From: Rubrobacter sp.
Lineage (GTDB): Bacteria > Actinomycetota > Rubrobacteria > Rubrobacterales > Rubrobacteraceae
Direction of reading: 5' to 3'
Length of the DNA stretch: 10,618 nt
Assembly (NCBI GenBank): GCA_013817025.1
Contig: JACDDK010000021.1
Coordinates: forward strand, 1-10,618
Each line of letters begins with the position of its first letter. Position 1 is the first letter of the stretch. Position numbers and translations under genes: made by a program. The notes beneath the pieces were generated by a model. It searched no databases, had not been told where the DNA came from, and saw nothing but the letters and a program-made list of their open reading frames with translations. Shown here piece after piece: positions 1 to 6,439 of the stretch.

Positions 1-2
1 AC

Positions 3-797
3 GTGGTCCTGTACCGGGAGACTGCGGAAGCCGCGACGCTTTATCTACAGGACGACTTCAGGATACCCCGCGTAACGACGCCCATGATCGGCTCCGCCGG
101 AACGGGTGCCGCACTACGCTCCGTAGGCGAGCTGTGCGGTCTGGAGCCCAGCCGGGTGCGGCGCGCGACGTGGACGGAACTCGGACAGACGGCCCGGCTC
201 CCCTGGTACGCCCGCCTCGCCTCGCCGGAGACCTTCCGGGGACTGCGAGTCGCCATCTTTGGGGACTTCACGCACCCCTTGGGGCTCGGGTTCGCGCTGG
301 CTCGGGAAGTAGGGTTGGAGGTCGGACCGTGTGGCACGTACCTGACGCACCTTGAGCGGGACTTCCTGTTCCAGGCGCAGACTTTCACCGACGAGGCGTT
401 CGTCACCGACGACCCTGACGAGGTAGCCCGGCGCGTCGAGGAGGCGGGGGTGGACATACTCATTGGGACCCATCTCGAACAGGAGGCCGCGGAAGCTCTG
501 GATATTCCTTTTATGCCGTTGTGTCCACCGTTCGAGGAGCATCCTTTCGCGAGGGCGCCGCTCGTTGGGTACCGGGGATCCAACCATCTAGCCGACGCCC
601 TCGATGGCGCTCTGCGCTACCCGAGAGGCCAACCCCACGAACCGCCCGGTATGCCGTGGACCGACGCCGCGCTCGAAGACCTGGAAGAGATGCCAGCCTT
701 CCTGCGAGGCCGCGCCCGCCGACTCGCCGAGGAGCGCGCCCGTGACCTCCGCTCCAAGAACGTGACCCGCGACATTCTCAAAGAGGCGCGCCTGTAA
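3..797 (+). CDS. BchB-like subunit of a dark-operative protochlorophyllide reductase-type enzyme (5' truncated)
   Basis: The 264 visible residues match the C-terminal half of BchB/ChlB, the catalytic-component subunit that pairs with BchN/ChlN and is fed electrons by BchL. BchB is usually about 510-540 aa, so roughly half is cut off by the window edge and the true start lies upstream. Visible family features are an LPWY-R segment near residues 66-71, the FGDFTH block at 86-91, a GTHLE segment at 155-159 followed by a proline-rich strand, G-SN at 192-194, and a C-terminal PCP_red-type domain (about 218-264) starting PWTDAALEDLEEMPAFLRGR. The Cys and Asp ligands at the BchB N-terminus cannot be checked here. 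From memory, BchB and BchN homologues have been reported in non-phototrophic Rubrobacter, which fits the rest of the window. The substrate in this organism is unknown; a nitrogenase-like reductase for another tetrapyrrole is a reasonable alternative. No bch gene follows downstream; the next genes are convergent. Confidence 0.85.
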   Translation: MVLYRETAEAATLYLQDDFRIPRVTTPMIGSAGTGAALRSVGELCGLEPSRVRRATWTELGQTARLPWYARLASPETFRGLRVAIFGDFTHPLGLGFALAREVGLEVGPCGTYLTHLERDFLFQAQTFTDEAFVTDDPDEVARRVEEAGVDILIGTHLEQEAAEALDIPFMPLCPPFEEHPFARAPLVGYRGSNHLADALDGALRYPRGQPHEPPGMPWTDAALEDLEEMPAFLRGRARRLAEERARDLRSKNVTRDILKEARL

Positions 798-825
798 AGG
801 TTCGGGCTCTTTGGGACTTTGGCTT

Positions 826-1344
826 TCAATCGTCCTCTCCTTCGGGACGATGGACAGCCTCGAACAACAGGTCTTCCAGAGCCTCCGGCGACACGCCCAG
901 GCGGGCCAGCATCCTGACGGCCGTCCCGTCCTCATTACCCAGTATTCCCAAGAGGACGTGCTCGGTACCGATGTAGTTGTGCCGCAACCGCACCGCCTCT
1001 CTAAGAGCTTGCTCCAGCGCCTTCTTAGCTCTGGGCGAGAACGGGATCCTACGGTCCTCGGGGATACTGATGTCGAAGGCGTCGCCCGCTTCCCGGCGTA
1101 CCTCTTCCAGGGAGATACCGATAGAAGAGAGCGCTTCGGACGACATCCCTTCGGACTCGTTGCGAGCGGCGCCAAGCGTTACACCGAGGGAGGAGAGCGC
1201 CTCGGCGGCTGTTCCCTCGTCGGCGCGGAGGATCCCGAGCAGGAGATCCTCATCGCCAATAGAGTCGTGTCCGAGCATCCGGGCCTCCTCCACGGCGGCC
1301 TCCACGCACCTGCGAGGCCCTCTCGTGAAACGGTTGAAGATCAC
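826..1344 (-). CDS. Stand-alone Clp N-domain protein (two Clp_N repeats, no ATPase)
   Basis: A 172-aa protein made only of the substrate/adaptor-binding N domain found at the front of ClpC/ClpA. Repeat 1 (about 11-57) has GHDSIGDEDLLLGILR and repeat 2 (about 107-157) has RHNYIGTEHVLLGILG, both the typical Clp_N signature. No Walker motifs are present, so it cannot unfold proteins by itself. The linker is longer than usual because residues 67-88 look like a second copy of 45-66. The start is GTG at 1344, preceded by a GGGGAG-type ribosome site. This GTG overlaps the TGA of the upstream HTH gene by four bases (GTGA), so the two are translationally coupled. Inferred role: a sensor or adaptor that meets ClpC substrates or adaptors and acts with the HTH partner. 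Direct modulation of the repressor is possible but not shown by the sequence. Confidence 0.85.
   Translation of the reverse strand: MIFNRFTRGPRRCVEAAVEEARMLGHDSIGDEDLLLGILRADEGTAAEALSSLGVTLGAARNESEGMSSEALSSIGISLEEVRREAGDAFDISIPEDRRIPFSPRAKKALEQALREAVRLRHNYIGTEHVLLGILGNEDGTAVRMLARLGVSPEALEDLLFEAVHRPEGEDD
1081..1212 (-). repeat. Diverged 22-residue tandem duplication inside the Clp_N gene
   Basis: Residues 45-66 (bases 1147-1212) and 67-88 (bases 1081-1146) align without gaps. Both contain EALSS-(L/I)-G-(V/I)-(T/S)-L at the same place, with nine identical residues of 22 by eye. The segment lies between the two canonical Clp_N repeats, where the family normally has a single LGV-L turn. At DNA level the match is patchy, so the duplication is old or has been under divergent selection. 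Confidence 0.5.
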
Positions 1345-1586
1345 CGGCGGCTCCCCTCTCCCCCAGAATATCTGGCTCTGATCCGTTTGGCGTGCTTCTT
1401 ATGCACAGCCTGCTTGCTAACGCCCAACACCTCCGCGATCCTCGCCCAAGACCATCCCACGACGAAGGCGTTCTCGACCTGCGCCGCCTCCAGAGCCTCC
1501 AGCATTCGCCTCAATGCGACGACACTCTCGAGACCCTCCCGTGGATCGTCCAGCCCACCAACTCGTGTTCTCGTATTCTTGTCCAT
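1341..1586 (-). CDS. Small helix-turn-helix regulator coupled to the Clp_N gene
   Basis: An 81-aa protein with a helix-turn-helix at about 46-68 (WSWARIAEVLGVSKQAVHKK), a pattern resembling MerR or sigma-region-4-like HTHs, preceded by a probable dimerising helix (about 17-38). The C-terminus is basic. Its start ATG at 1584-1586 has no Shine-Dalgarno sequence, but a near-consensus promoter ends six bases before it, so the mRNA is probably leaderless. Its stop overlaps the GTG of the Clp_N gene. The promoter is built inside two dyads of GTCAAC/GTTGAC, which makes autorepression by this protein the simplest reading. HTH plus Clp_N gene pairs occur in other actinobacteria to my knowledge, but I know of no assigned function. 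Confidence 0.8.
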   Translation of the reverse strand: MDKNTRTRVGGLDDPREGLESVVALRRMLEALEAAQVENAFVVGWSWARIAEVLGVSKQAVHKKHAKRIRARYSGGEGSRR

Positions 1587-1587
1587 G

Positions 1588-1605
1588 CGTCAACTATAGT
1601 TGACG
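1588..1605. promoter_or_regulatory. Operator 1: perfect 18-bp palindrome over the -10 box
   Basis: CGTCAACTATAGTTGACG is a perfect 18-bp palindrome. Its centre is the -10 hexamer of the HTH promoter. A dimeric repressor bound here would block RNA polymerase directly. Confidence 0.7.
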
Positions 1606-1621
1606 GAAAGAACCATGTCAA
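1593..1621 (-). promoter_or_regulatory. Strong sigma-70-type promoter of the HTH/Clp_N operon
   Basis: On the minus strand TTGACA (1616-1621) is followed by a 17-base spacer and TATAGT (1593-1598). This is a perfect -35, an ideal spacer and a 5/6 -10. Only six bases separate the -10 from the ATG at 1586, so the transcript should start at or within a base or two of the A of the start codon. Confidence 0.8.
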
Positions 1622-1632
1622 CCTTTGTTGAC
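1617..1632. promoter_or_regulatory. Operator 2: GTCAAC-N4-GTTGAC dyad over the -35 box
   Basis: Has the same GTCAAC and GTTGAC arms with the same four-base spacing as operator 1, its centre 28 bp further upstream. Its left arm contains most of the -35 hexamer of the HTH promoter. A third, single GTCAAC half-site lies at 1668-1673. Confidence 0.65.
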
Positions 1633-1738
1633 TCCATCTCCATAGATTTCCCACTGTAGCTTCTGAAGTCAACTGGTTTGGTGCTCTGCGAGAACGGCTT
1701 TGGAGTTCGCCTCGCGGGTCTGGTGTTTCGACGTTCGG

Positions 1739-1744
1739 TATACT
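1739..1744 (+). promoter_or_regulatory. -10 box (TATACT) of the 89-aa gene, near-leaderless
   Basis: TATACT is a 5/6 match to the consensus and lies eight bases before the GTG at 1753. No good -35 is visible at 16-18 bases. The position supports the downstream GTG over longer in-frame starts. Confidence 0.4.
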
Positions 1745-1752
1745 CTCGGGCC

Positions 1753-2022
1753 GTGGGAATCAGAGACTTCATCGAGCTGTTGGATGAGCACCGGGCGCGG
1801 ATGGCGCAAGGTGCCACGCTCCCGGAGGCCGAGCGCGAGGAGACGTTACGCGAGGCGGAGATGATGGTCGGGATGGCCGAGGCGGCCATCAAGGAGCTTG
1901 AGTCGGTGTTGAAGAACCGGCGGGTGAACCTCCCCGAGGAGCACGCCCTGCGCTTCGCCCAAGACCTATTCCGTCACGTCGCCCGCGAGGAAGAGGCATT
2001 CAAAGCCCGGCTGCGGGGCTGA
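1753..2022 (+). CDS. Small charged helical protein of unknown function
   Basis: I do not recognise this family. With the GTG at 1753 the product is 89 aa, rich in Glu, Arg and Ala, with no membrane segment or signal peptide. It is probably two or three amphipathic helices (about 3-18, 25-50 and 60-88). The start was chosen because a TATACT -10 box lies eight bases upstream; a longer reading from TTG at 1678 would place the promoter inside the gene and add a segment unlike the rest. It runs divergently from the HTH/Clp_N operon and shares the operator-rich region upstream, so it could also be affected by the same regulator, although its own -10 lies over 100 bases from the dyads. Confidence 0.65.
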   Translation: MGIRDFIELLDEHRARMAQGATLPEAEREETLREAEMMVGMAEAAIKELESVLKNRRVNLPEEHALRFAQDLFRHVAREEEAFKARLRG

Positions 2023-2082
2023 TAGCCGACGGCTAAGCGCTAGCGGCGTTTGCTATGAGGTTCAAGCTCTTTGCGAACCGCT

Positions 2083-2223
2083 CTAGTCGTCGTCCTCTTC
2101 TTCATCGTCGTCTTCCTCTCCCGCGCAGCCTGCGGCGAAGAGCAGCGCCGCCGCCGGGATCGCGGCGAAGGTCGTCTTCAGGAAGGTGCGGCGGGTGATC
2201 TCTTCCTTTTGGGCTCCGGTCAT
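2083..2223 (-). CDS. 46-aa Tat-exported lipoprotein with an acidic tail
   Basis: A short gene from ATG at 2221-2223 to TAG at 2083-2085, with a strong ribosome site (AAAGGAG, five bases before the ATG). The product starts with a polar stretch, then TRRTFLK (10-16), a near-perfect twin-arginine motif, then a hydrophobic segment (about 19-31) ending AAGC at 30-33. This reads as a Tat signal peptide with a slightly relaxed lipobox, lipidated at Cys33. What remains after cleavage is only 14 residues: C-A-G and then eleven acidic residues, EEDDDEEEDDD. It would sit on the outer face of the membrane. It is divergent from htrA. Possible roles are a cation-binding surface tag or a small partner of another Tat substrate; none is demonstrated. 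The opposite-strand reading in this region is uncharacteristic and was discarded. Confidence 0.75.
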   Translation of the reverse strand: MTGAQKEEITRRTFLKTTFAAIPAAALLFAAGCAGEEDDDEEEDDD

Positions 2224-2288
2224 GCGGGCTCCTTTCGCGATGCTCTGGTGGCCACGTTCATTCTAACCGGCGCGTCCGGTCGGCGCTT

Positions 2289-2317
2289 TTGGACGGCTCG
2301 CCCCGGAGCGGTATAAA
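2289..2317 (+). promoter_or_regulatory. Probable promoter of the HtrA gene
   Basis: TTGGAC (2289-2294), a 17-base spacer and TATAAA (2312-2317). The -10 is good, but the -35 keeps only the TTG. A start near 2324 would give a leader of about 100 bases before the ATG at 2422. Confidence 0.4.
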
Positions 2318-2421
2318 GAAACCGTTGAGGAAAACGTTCGTATAGGTCTTTGTTCGAGAGTACCGCCGGAGTTTCCGTCATGGGGTTTCGGCGCTAATAG
2401 GAGGTTCGGAAAGGTTTGCGT

Positions 2422-3501
<1,080 letters not shown>

Positions 3502-3522
3502 AACAAACGGTTCCGCTTGGAG

Positions 3523-3528
3523 TAAAAT
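3523..3528 (+). promoter_or_regulatory. -10-like box (TAAAAT) six bases before the CDF start
   Basis: TAAAAT followed by six bases and then the ATG at 3535, the same geometry as the HTH promoter. GGAG at 3519-3522 is also present, 12 bases before the ATG and rather far for a ribosome site. No convincing -35. It may give a leaderless transcript in addition to read-through from htrA. Confidence 0.35.
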
Positions 3529-3534
3529 CGCCGC

Positions 3535-4494
3535 ATGGAAGCCGGACACGCGCACCACGAGCATCACCCCGGCGAGAGCCACGATCACACCCGTGGTGCG
3601 GACAAACGGTCGCTCACGCTGGTGCTCGTCCTCACCGCTACGTTCATGGTCGTGGAGGTCGTCGGGGGACTAATAACCGGGAGCCTCGCGCTGCTCGCGG
3701 ACGCCGGACACATGCTCTCGGACGCGGCCTCGGTGGCGCTGGCGCTCTTCGCGTTCTGGCTGGCCGACCGGCCCGCGACACCGGAGCGGAGCTTCGGGTA
3801 CAAGCGGGCCGAAATACTCGCCGCCCTGTTCAACGGGGCGACGCTCGTAGCCATCTCGGTCTGGATCTTCGTCGAAGCCTACGGCCGTATCCTCGACCCT
3901 CCCGAAGTCCTCGCCGCCCCCATGATGGCCGTCGCCGTCCTCGGCTTGCTGGTAAACCTCGCGTCCGCCGTCATCCTCTCGCGCTCCTCCGGCGAGAGCC
4001 TCAACATGCAGGGCGCCTTGCGCCACGTTTTGGCGGATCTCTTGGGCTCCGTGGGCGCGATAGCCGCCGCCATCGTCATCCTCGCGACCGGCTGGCGTTA
4101 CGCGGACCCGCTCATTAGCGTCGTGATCGGGGTCCTGGTACTGCTCTCCTCCCGCAAACTCCTGCGTGATTCCATAAACGTCCTCCTGGAATCCACCCCA
4201 TCCGGCATCGACGCGAGCGCCGTAGGCCGCAGAATGGCCGCCACGGATGGCATCGTCGAAGTCCACGACCTGCACGTCTGGACCATAACCTCCGGCTTCC
4301 CCGCCCTCGCCGCCCACGTCCTCGTCTCCAAAAACGAAGACTGCCACGCCCGCCGCCGCAGCCTCGAAACCGTACTCCAGAGAGAATTCGGCATCACCCA
4401 CACCACCCTGCAAGTGGACCACGTCGGCGACCACCAAGCCGCTGGTCCCCTTCTGCGCTTCACCTCCCGCCCCGGCAAACACACCCACCACTAA
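3535..4494 (+). CDS. Cation diffusion facilitator (CzcD/ZitB-type zinc exporter)
   Basis: A 319-aa proton-coupled exporter of Zn2+ and possibly Co2+ or Cd2+. The N-terminus is histidine-rich (seven His in the first 18 residues), followed by six hydrophobic segments between about 26 and 205 and a cytoplasmic domain to the end. The metal site of the family is visible twice: H59-M-L-S-D63 in the second membrane segment and H164-V-L-A-D168 in the fifth. This is the HD/HD arrangement usual for zinc-selective CzcD/ZnT members, unlike the DD/HD site of YiiP. The C-terminal domain has HDLHVWTI (244-251) and a histidine cluster at the tail (KHTHH). It lies 33 bases after htrA and nine bases before the DUF1232 gene, so it is probably part of one transcription unit. 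Confidence 0.93.
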   Translation: MEAGHAHHEHHPGESHDHTRGADKRSLTLVLVLTATFMVVEVVGGLITGSLALLADAGHMLSDAASVALALFAFWLADRPATPERSFGYKRAEILAALFNGATLVAISVWIFVEAYGRILDPPEVLAAPMMAVAVLGLLVNLASAVILSRSSGESLNMQGALRHVLADLLGSVGAIAAAIVILATGWRYADPLISVVIGVLVLLSSRKLLRDSINVLLESTPSGIDASAVGRRMAATDGIVEVHDLHVWTITSGFPALAAHVLVSKNEDCHARRRSLETVLQREFGITHTTLQVDHVGDHQAAGPLLRFTSRPGKHTHH

Positions 4495-4503
4495 CTCGTC
4501 GAG

Positions 4504-4878
4504 ATGCTGGAGCGTCTCAAGCGGTGGGCTAGGAGACTCAAGGCCGAGGTCCACGCGCTGTATCTGGCGTACCGGGACCCACGCACACCGCTTCTGGCGA
4601 AAGTCGTCGCGGCGGTGGTAGTGGGGTATGCGTTCAGCCCCATCGACTTGATACCCGACCCGATCCCGGTGCTTGGTTACCTGGATGATTTGATCCTGAT
4701 CCCGCTGGGCGTAGCCCTGGCCGTCCGGCTAATCCCACCACAAATACTCGCCGAATGCCGCGCGAAGGCCAAAGAAGGCGTGGATCGCCCCGTTAACCGA
4801 GTGGCGGCGGTGGTAGTCGTAGCCGTTTGGGTGGCGCTGGCGGTCGCGGCGGCGGTGTTTTTGAAGCGGCTGTTCTAG
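4504..4878 (+). CDS. DUF1232 (YkvA-type) membrane protein
   Basis: A 124-aa protein with the DUF1232 signature SPIDLIPDPIPVLGYLDD at 45-62 followed by a hydrophobic stretch (63-78), a polar segment, and a second clear membrane helix at about 98-120 ending in KRLF. The family is widespread and of unknown biochemical function, although members often sit beside envelope or transport genes. It starts nine bases after the CDF stop with only a weak GAG ribosome site, which suggests translation linked to the CDF gene. Confidence 0.85.
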   Translation: MLERLKRWARRLKAEVHALYLAYRDPRTPLLAKVVAAVVVGYAFSPIDLIPDPIPVLGYLDDLILIPLGVALAVRLIPPQILAECRAKAKEGVDRPVNRVAAVVVVAVWVALAVAAAVFLKRLF

Positions 4879-4903
4879 AGCACCTCGAAGCGCGGGTGGG
4901 TTG

Positions 4904-4912
4904 TGCTACGAT
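4904..4912 (+). promoter_or_regulatory. Extended -10 promoter (TGCTACGAT) of the DUF3105/DUF305 pair
   Basis: A TGN motif directly before TACGAT, with no -35 at the normal distance. Transcription would begin near 4919-4920, which excludes the GTG at 4903 as a start and favours TTG at 4954. Confidence 0.45.
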
Positions 4913-4953
4913 TTCGGCGTGATCCGGCAGTTCAGGCGAGAAGAAGGAAAACT

Positions 4954-5538
4954 TTGTCGACTAGAAACAGCGGACGGGGCGAGGAATCCGAGGGCTCCCG
5001 TAGGACTTACGTAATCATCGCGGTGGTGGCCGCCGTCGTCATCGGCGGCTTTATCACCCTGGCCGTAATAGACTCGCGCCAGAGAGCGGCGAGCACCCCG
5101 CCAAGCGACGTGCAGACCATCGACGTCGGCGACGCCGGCCAGCACACCGAAGAGGACGTGAACTACGAGCAGAGCCCGCCCGCCGGTGGCGAGCACAACC
5201 CCACCTGGCAGAACTGCGGCTACTACGACGAGCCGGTACGCAACGAGACCGCCGTACATAGTCTGGAGCACGGGGCGGTTTGGATCACCTACTCGCCGGA
5301 TCTTCCGAACGACCAGATAAACGTCCTCCGCGAACGCGCCACAAACGAGACCTACCTGCTGGTCAGCCCGATGGAAGACCTGCCCTCGCCTGTCGTAGCC
5401 TCGGCCTGGGGCAAACAAGTCCAACTCGAAGACGCCGAAAACGAAGACCTCGACAAGTTCATCCGCGCCTTCCGCGAAGGCCCACAAACTCCCGAACCGG
5501 GTGCCGCCTGCACCGGCGGCGTCGGCGAGCCGAGCTAG
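4954..5538 (+). CDS. DUF3105 membrane-anchored extracytoplasmic protein
   Basis: 194 aa from TTG at 4954, which has AGAAGAAGG (4939-4947) six bases upstream. The GTG at 4903 would add 17 residues but overlaps the promoter. One membrane anchor covers about 19-38, with a charged cytoplasmic N-terminus. The external domain is DUF3105: residues 71-85 contain the SPPAGGEH element and 101-111 the HSLEHGAVWIT block, which is the hallmark of the family. Cys88 and Cys186 are the only cysteines in the external part and could form a disulfide. Several histidines (64, 81, 102, 106) could bind metal. The function is unknown. The gene lies eight bases before the DUF305 gene, an adjacency I recall from other actinobacteria, and both products share the layout of a single N-terminal anchor plus an outside domain. 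Confidence 0.85.
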   Translation: MSTRNSGRGEESEGSRRTYVIIAVVAAVVIGGFITLAVIDSRQRAASTPPSDVQTIDVGDAGQHTEEDVNYEQSPPAGGEHNPTWQNCGYYDEPVRNETAVHSLEHGAVWITYSPDLPNDQINVLRERATNETYLLVSPMEDLPSPVVASAWGKQVQLEDAENEDLDKFIRAFREGPQTPEPGAACTGGVGEPS

Positions 5539-5546
5539 GGCTAGTT

Positions 5547-6188
5547 TTGAGTCCTTCGACCAAAAACAAGAACGCCTCGCTTCCTCAGGTCCTCGCTGCG
5601 GTGGCCGCCGGGCTGGTTCTCGTGGCGGCGCTCGTGGTCTTCTTGGGGTCGCGGGCGCCAGGGGATAATTCGATCGAAGCCGGGTTCGCGCGGGACATGC
5701 GGGTGCATCACGCGCAGGCGGTGGAGATGGCCGAGATCCTACGCGACAAGACCGAGAGCGACGAGATGAAGACCCTCACGGCTGACCTCGCGCTCACGCA
5801 GCAGGCCCAGATCGGCCAGATGCAGGGCTGGCTGGCGGTGTGGGGGCTCCCGACCACCGGCTCCGAGCCCGCGATGGCTTGGATGGGCCACGAGGTGAAC
5901 GGCCAGATGCCCGGCATGGCGACCCCCGAGGAAATAAACACCCTCAGAAACGCACCCCCCGAAGAGGCGGAGAAACAGTTTTTGCGGTTGATGATCTCTC
6001 ACCACCAGGCAGCCATTCCAATGGCCGAAGCCGCCCTCGAAGAGACCGACCGCTCCGAAGTGCAAAACCTCGCAAAAGCCATAATAGTCTCGCAAGAGAG
6101 CGAGATAAAAGTCATGCAAGACCTGCTAAAAGAACGGGGAGCAGATTCCAACGAGCCAGATAAACACGGTGCCGGCGAGCACGGCTAG
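5547..6188 (+). CDS. DUF305 membrane-anchored protein, probable metal-binding four-helix bundle
   Basis: 213 aa from TTG at 5547, with GGG at 5538-5540 as a weak ribosome site and the DUF3105 stop just upstream. An N-terminal anchor (about 14-34) is followed by a ferritin-like DUF305 domain. The two family signatures are DMRVHHAQAVEMA at 50-62 (His54, His55) and MISHHQAAIPMAEAAL at 149-164 (His152, His153). The domain also has many methionines, particularly 110-124. The cyanobacterial DUF305 protein CopM binds copper outside the cytoplasm, so binding of copper or another soft metal is the likely activity here, as an inference from the family. A longer open frame extends upstream through the DUF3105 gene but is only a shadow. 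The tail is rich in Asp, Glu and His. Confidence 0.87.
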   Translation: MSPSTKNKNASLPQVLAAVAAGLVLVAALVVFLGSRAPGDNSIEAGFARDMRVHHAQAVEMAEILRDKTESDEMKTLTADLALTQQAQIGQMQGWLAVWGLPTTGSEPAMAWMGHEVNGQMPGMATPEEINTLRNAPPEEAEKQFLRLMISHHQAAIPMAEAALEETDRSEVQNLAKAIIVSQESEIKVMQDLLKERGADSNEPDKHGAGEHG

Positions 6189-6265
6189 GATTCCCACGAG
6201 CACTAAACCGCCACTCGTTTAGCTCTCGGCCATCAGATATCGAGCCCAATGCCGACCGGACGTTT

Positions 6266-6287
6266 CCGCCGGGCCTGGGCGGCTTTT
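6266..6287 (+). terminator. Probable rho-independent terminator after DUF305
   Basis: CCGCC (6266-6270) pairs with GGCGG (6278-6282) across a seven-base loop, followed by C and TTTT (6284-6287). The stem is short but all G-C. It lies 78 bases after the DUF305 stop, in the 251-base gap before the HipA-like gene, where I see no other gene. Confidence 0.5.
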
Positions 6288-6439
6288 AACCGTGTGTCCG
6301 GTTCGAGGGTACGCTGGCGTTCGTCCCGCGTGTTTCCAGTTGATCGTCGGGTTGCGTGTGGGGCCAAGCTCTCATGCTCGTTGTGGGAAGGCCGCCCTGG
6401 TGCGAAAATATCCCGGACCTACGACCGTCGGGACCAGAC

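Noticed and set aside
779..813. CAAAGAG ... CTCTTTG inverted repeat at the end of the BchB-like gene
   Set aside because: The 21-base loop and the lack of a T tract make a terminator unconvincing; it also lies partly in coding sequence.
2024..2079. Short hairpins (TAGCC-GAC-GGCTA and GGTTC...GAACC) between convergent small genes
   Set aside because: Five-base stems without T tracts; too weak to call as terminators.
2071..2316. Plus-strand 81-aa open frame opposite the Tat lipoprotein
   Set aside because: The minus strand has a ribosome site, Tat motif and lipobox; the plus frame has an Arg-rich shadow composition and no ribosome site.
5280..5546. N-terminal extension of the DUF305 protein
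   Set aside because: It overlaps the DUF3105 coding region out of frame and has typical shadow composition.
6290..6320. GGTTCGAG resembling a tRNA T-loop
   Set aside because: The flanking bases do not pair as a T-stem and no acceptor or anticodon arm can be drawn around it.
6396..6408. 13-base repeat CCTGGTGCGAAAA, also at 9483-9495
   Set aside because: One exact 13-mer match is expected by chance in a window of this size, and the surroundings differ.
6381..6409. TTGTGG-N17-GAAAAT as a promoter for the HipA-like kinase
   Set aside because: Both hexamers match poorly (about 3/6 and 4/6); nothing separates it from background.
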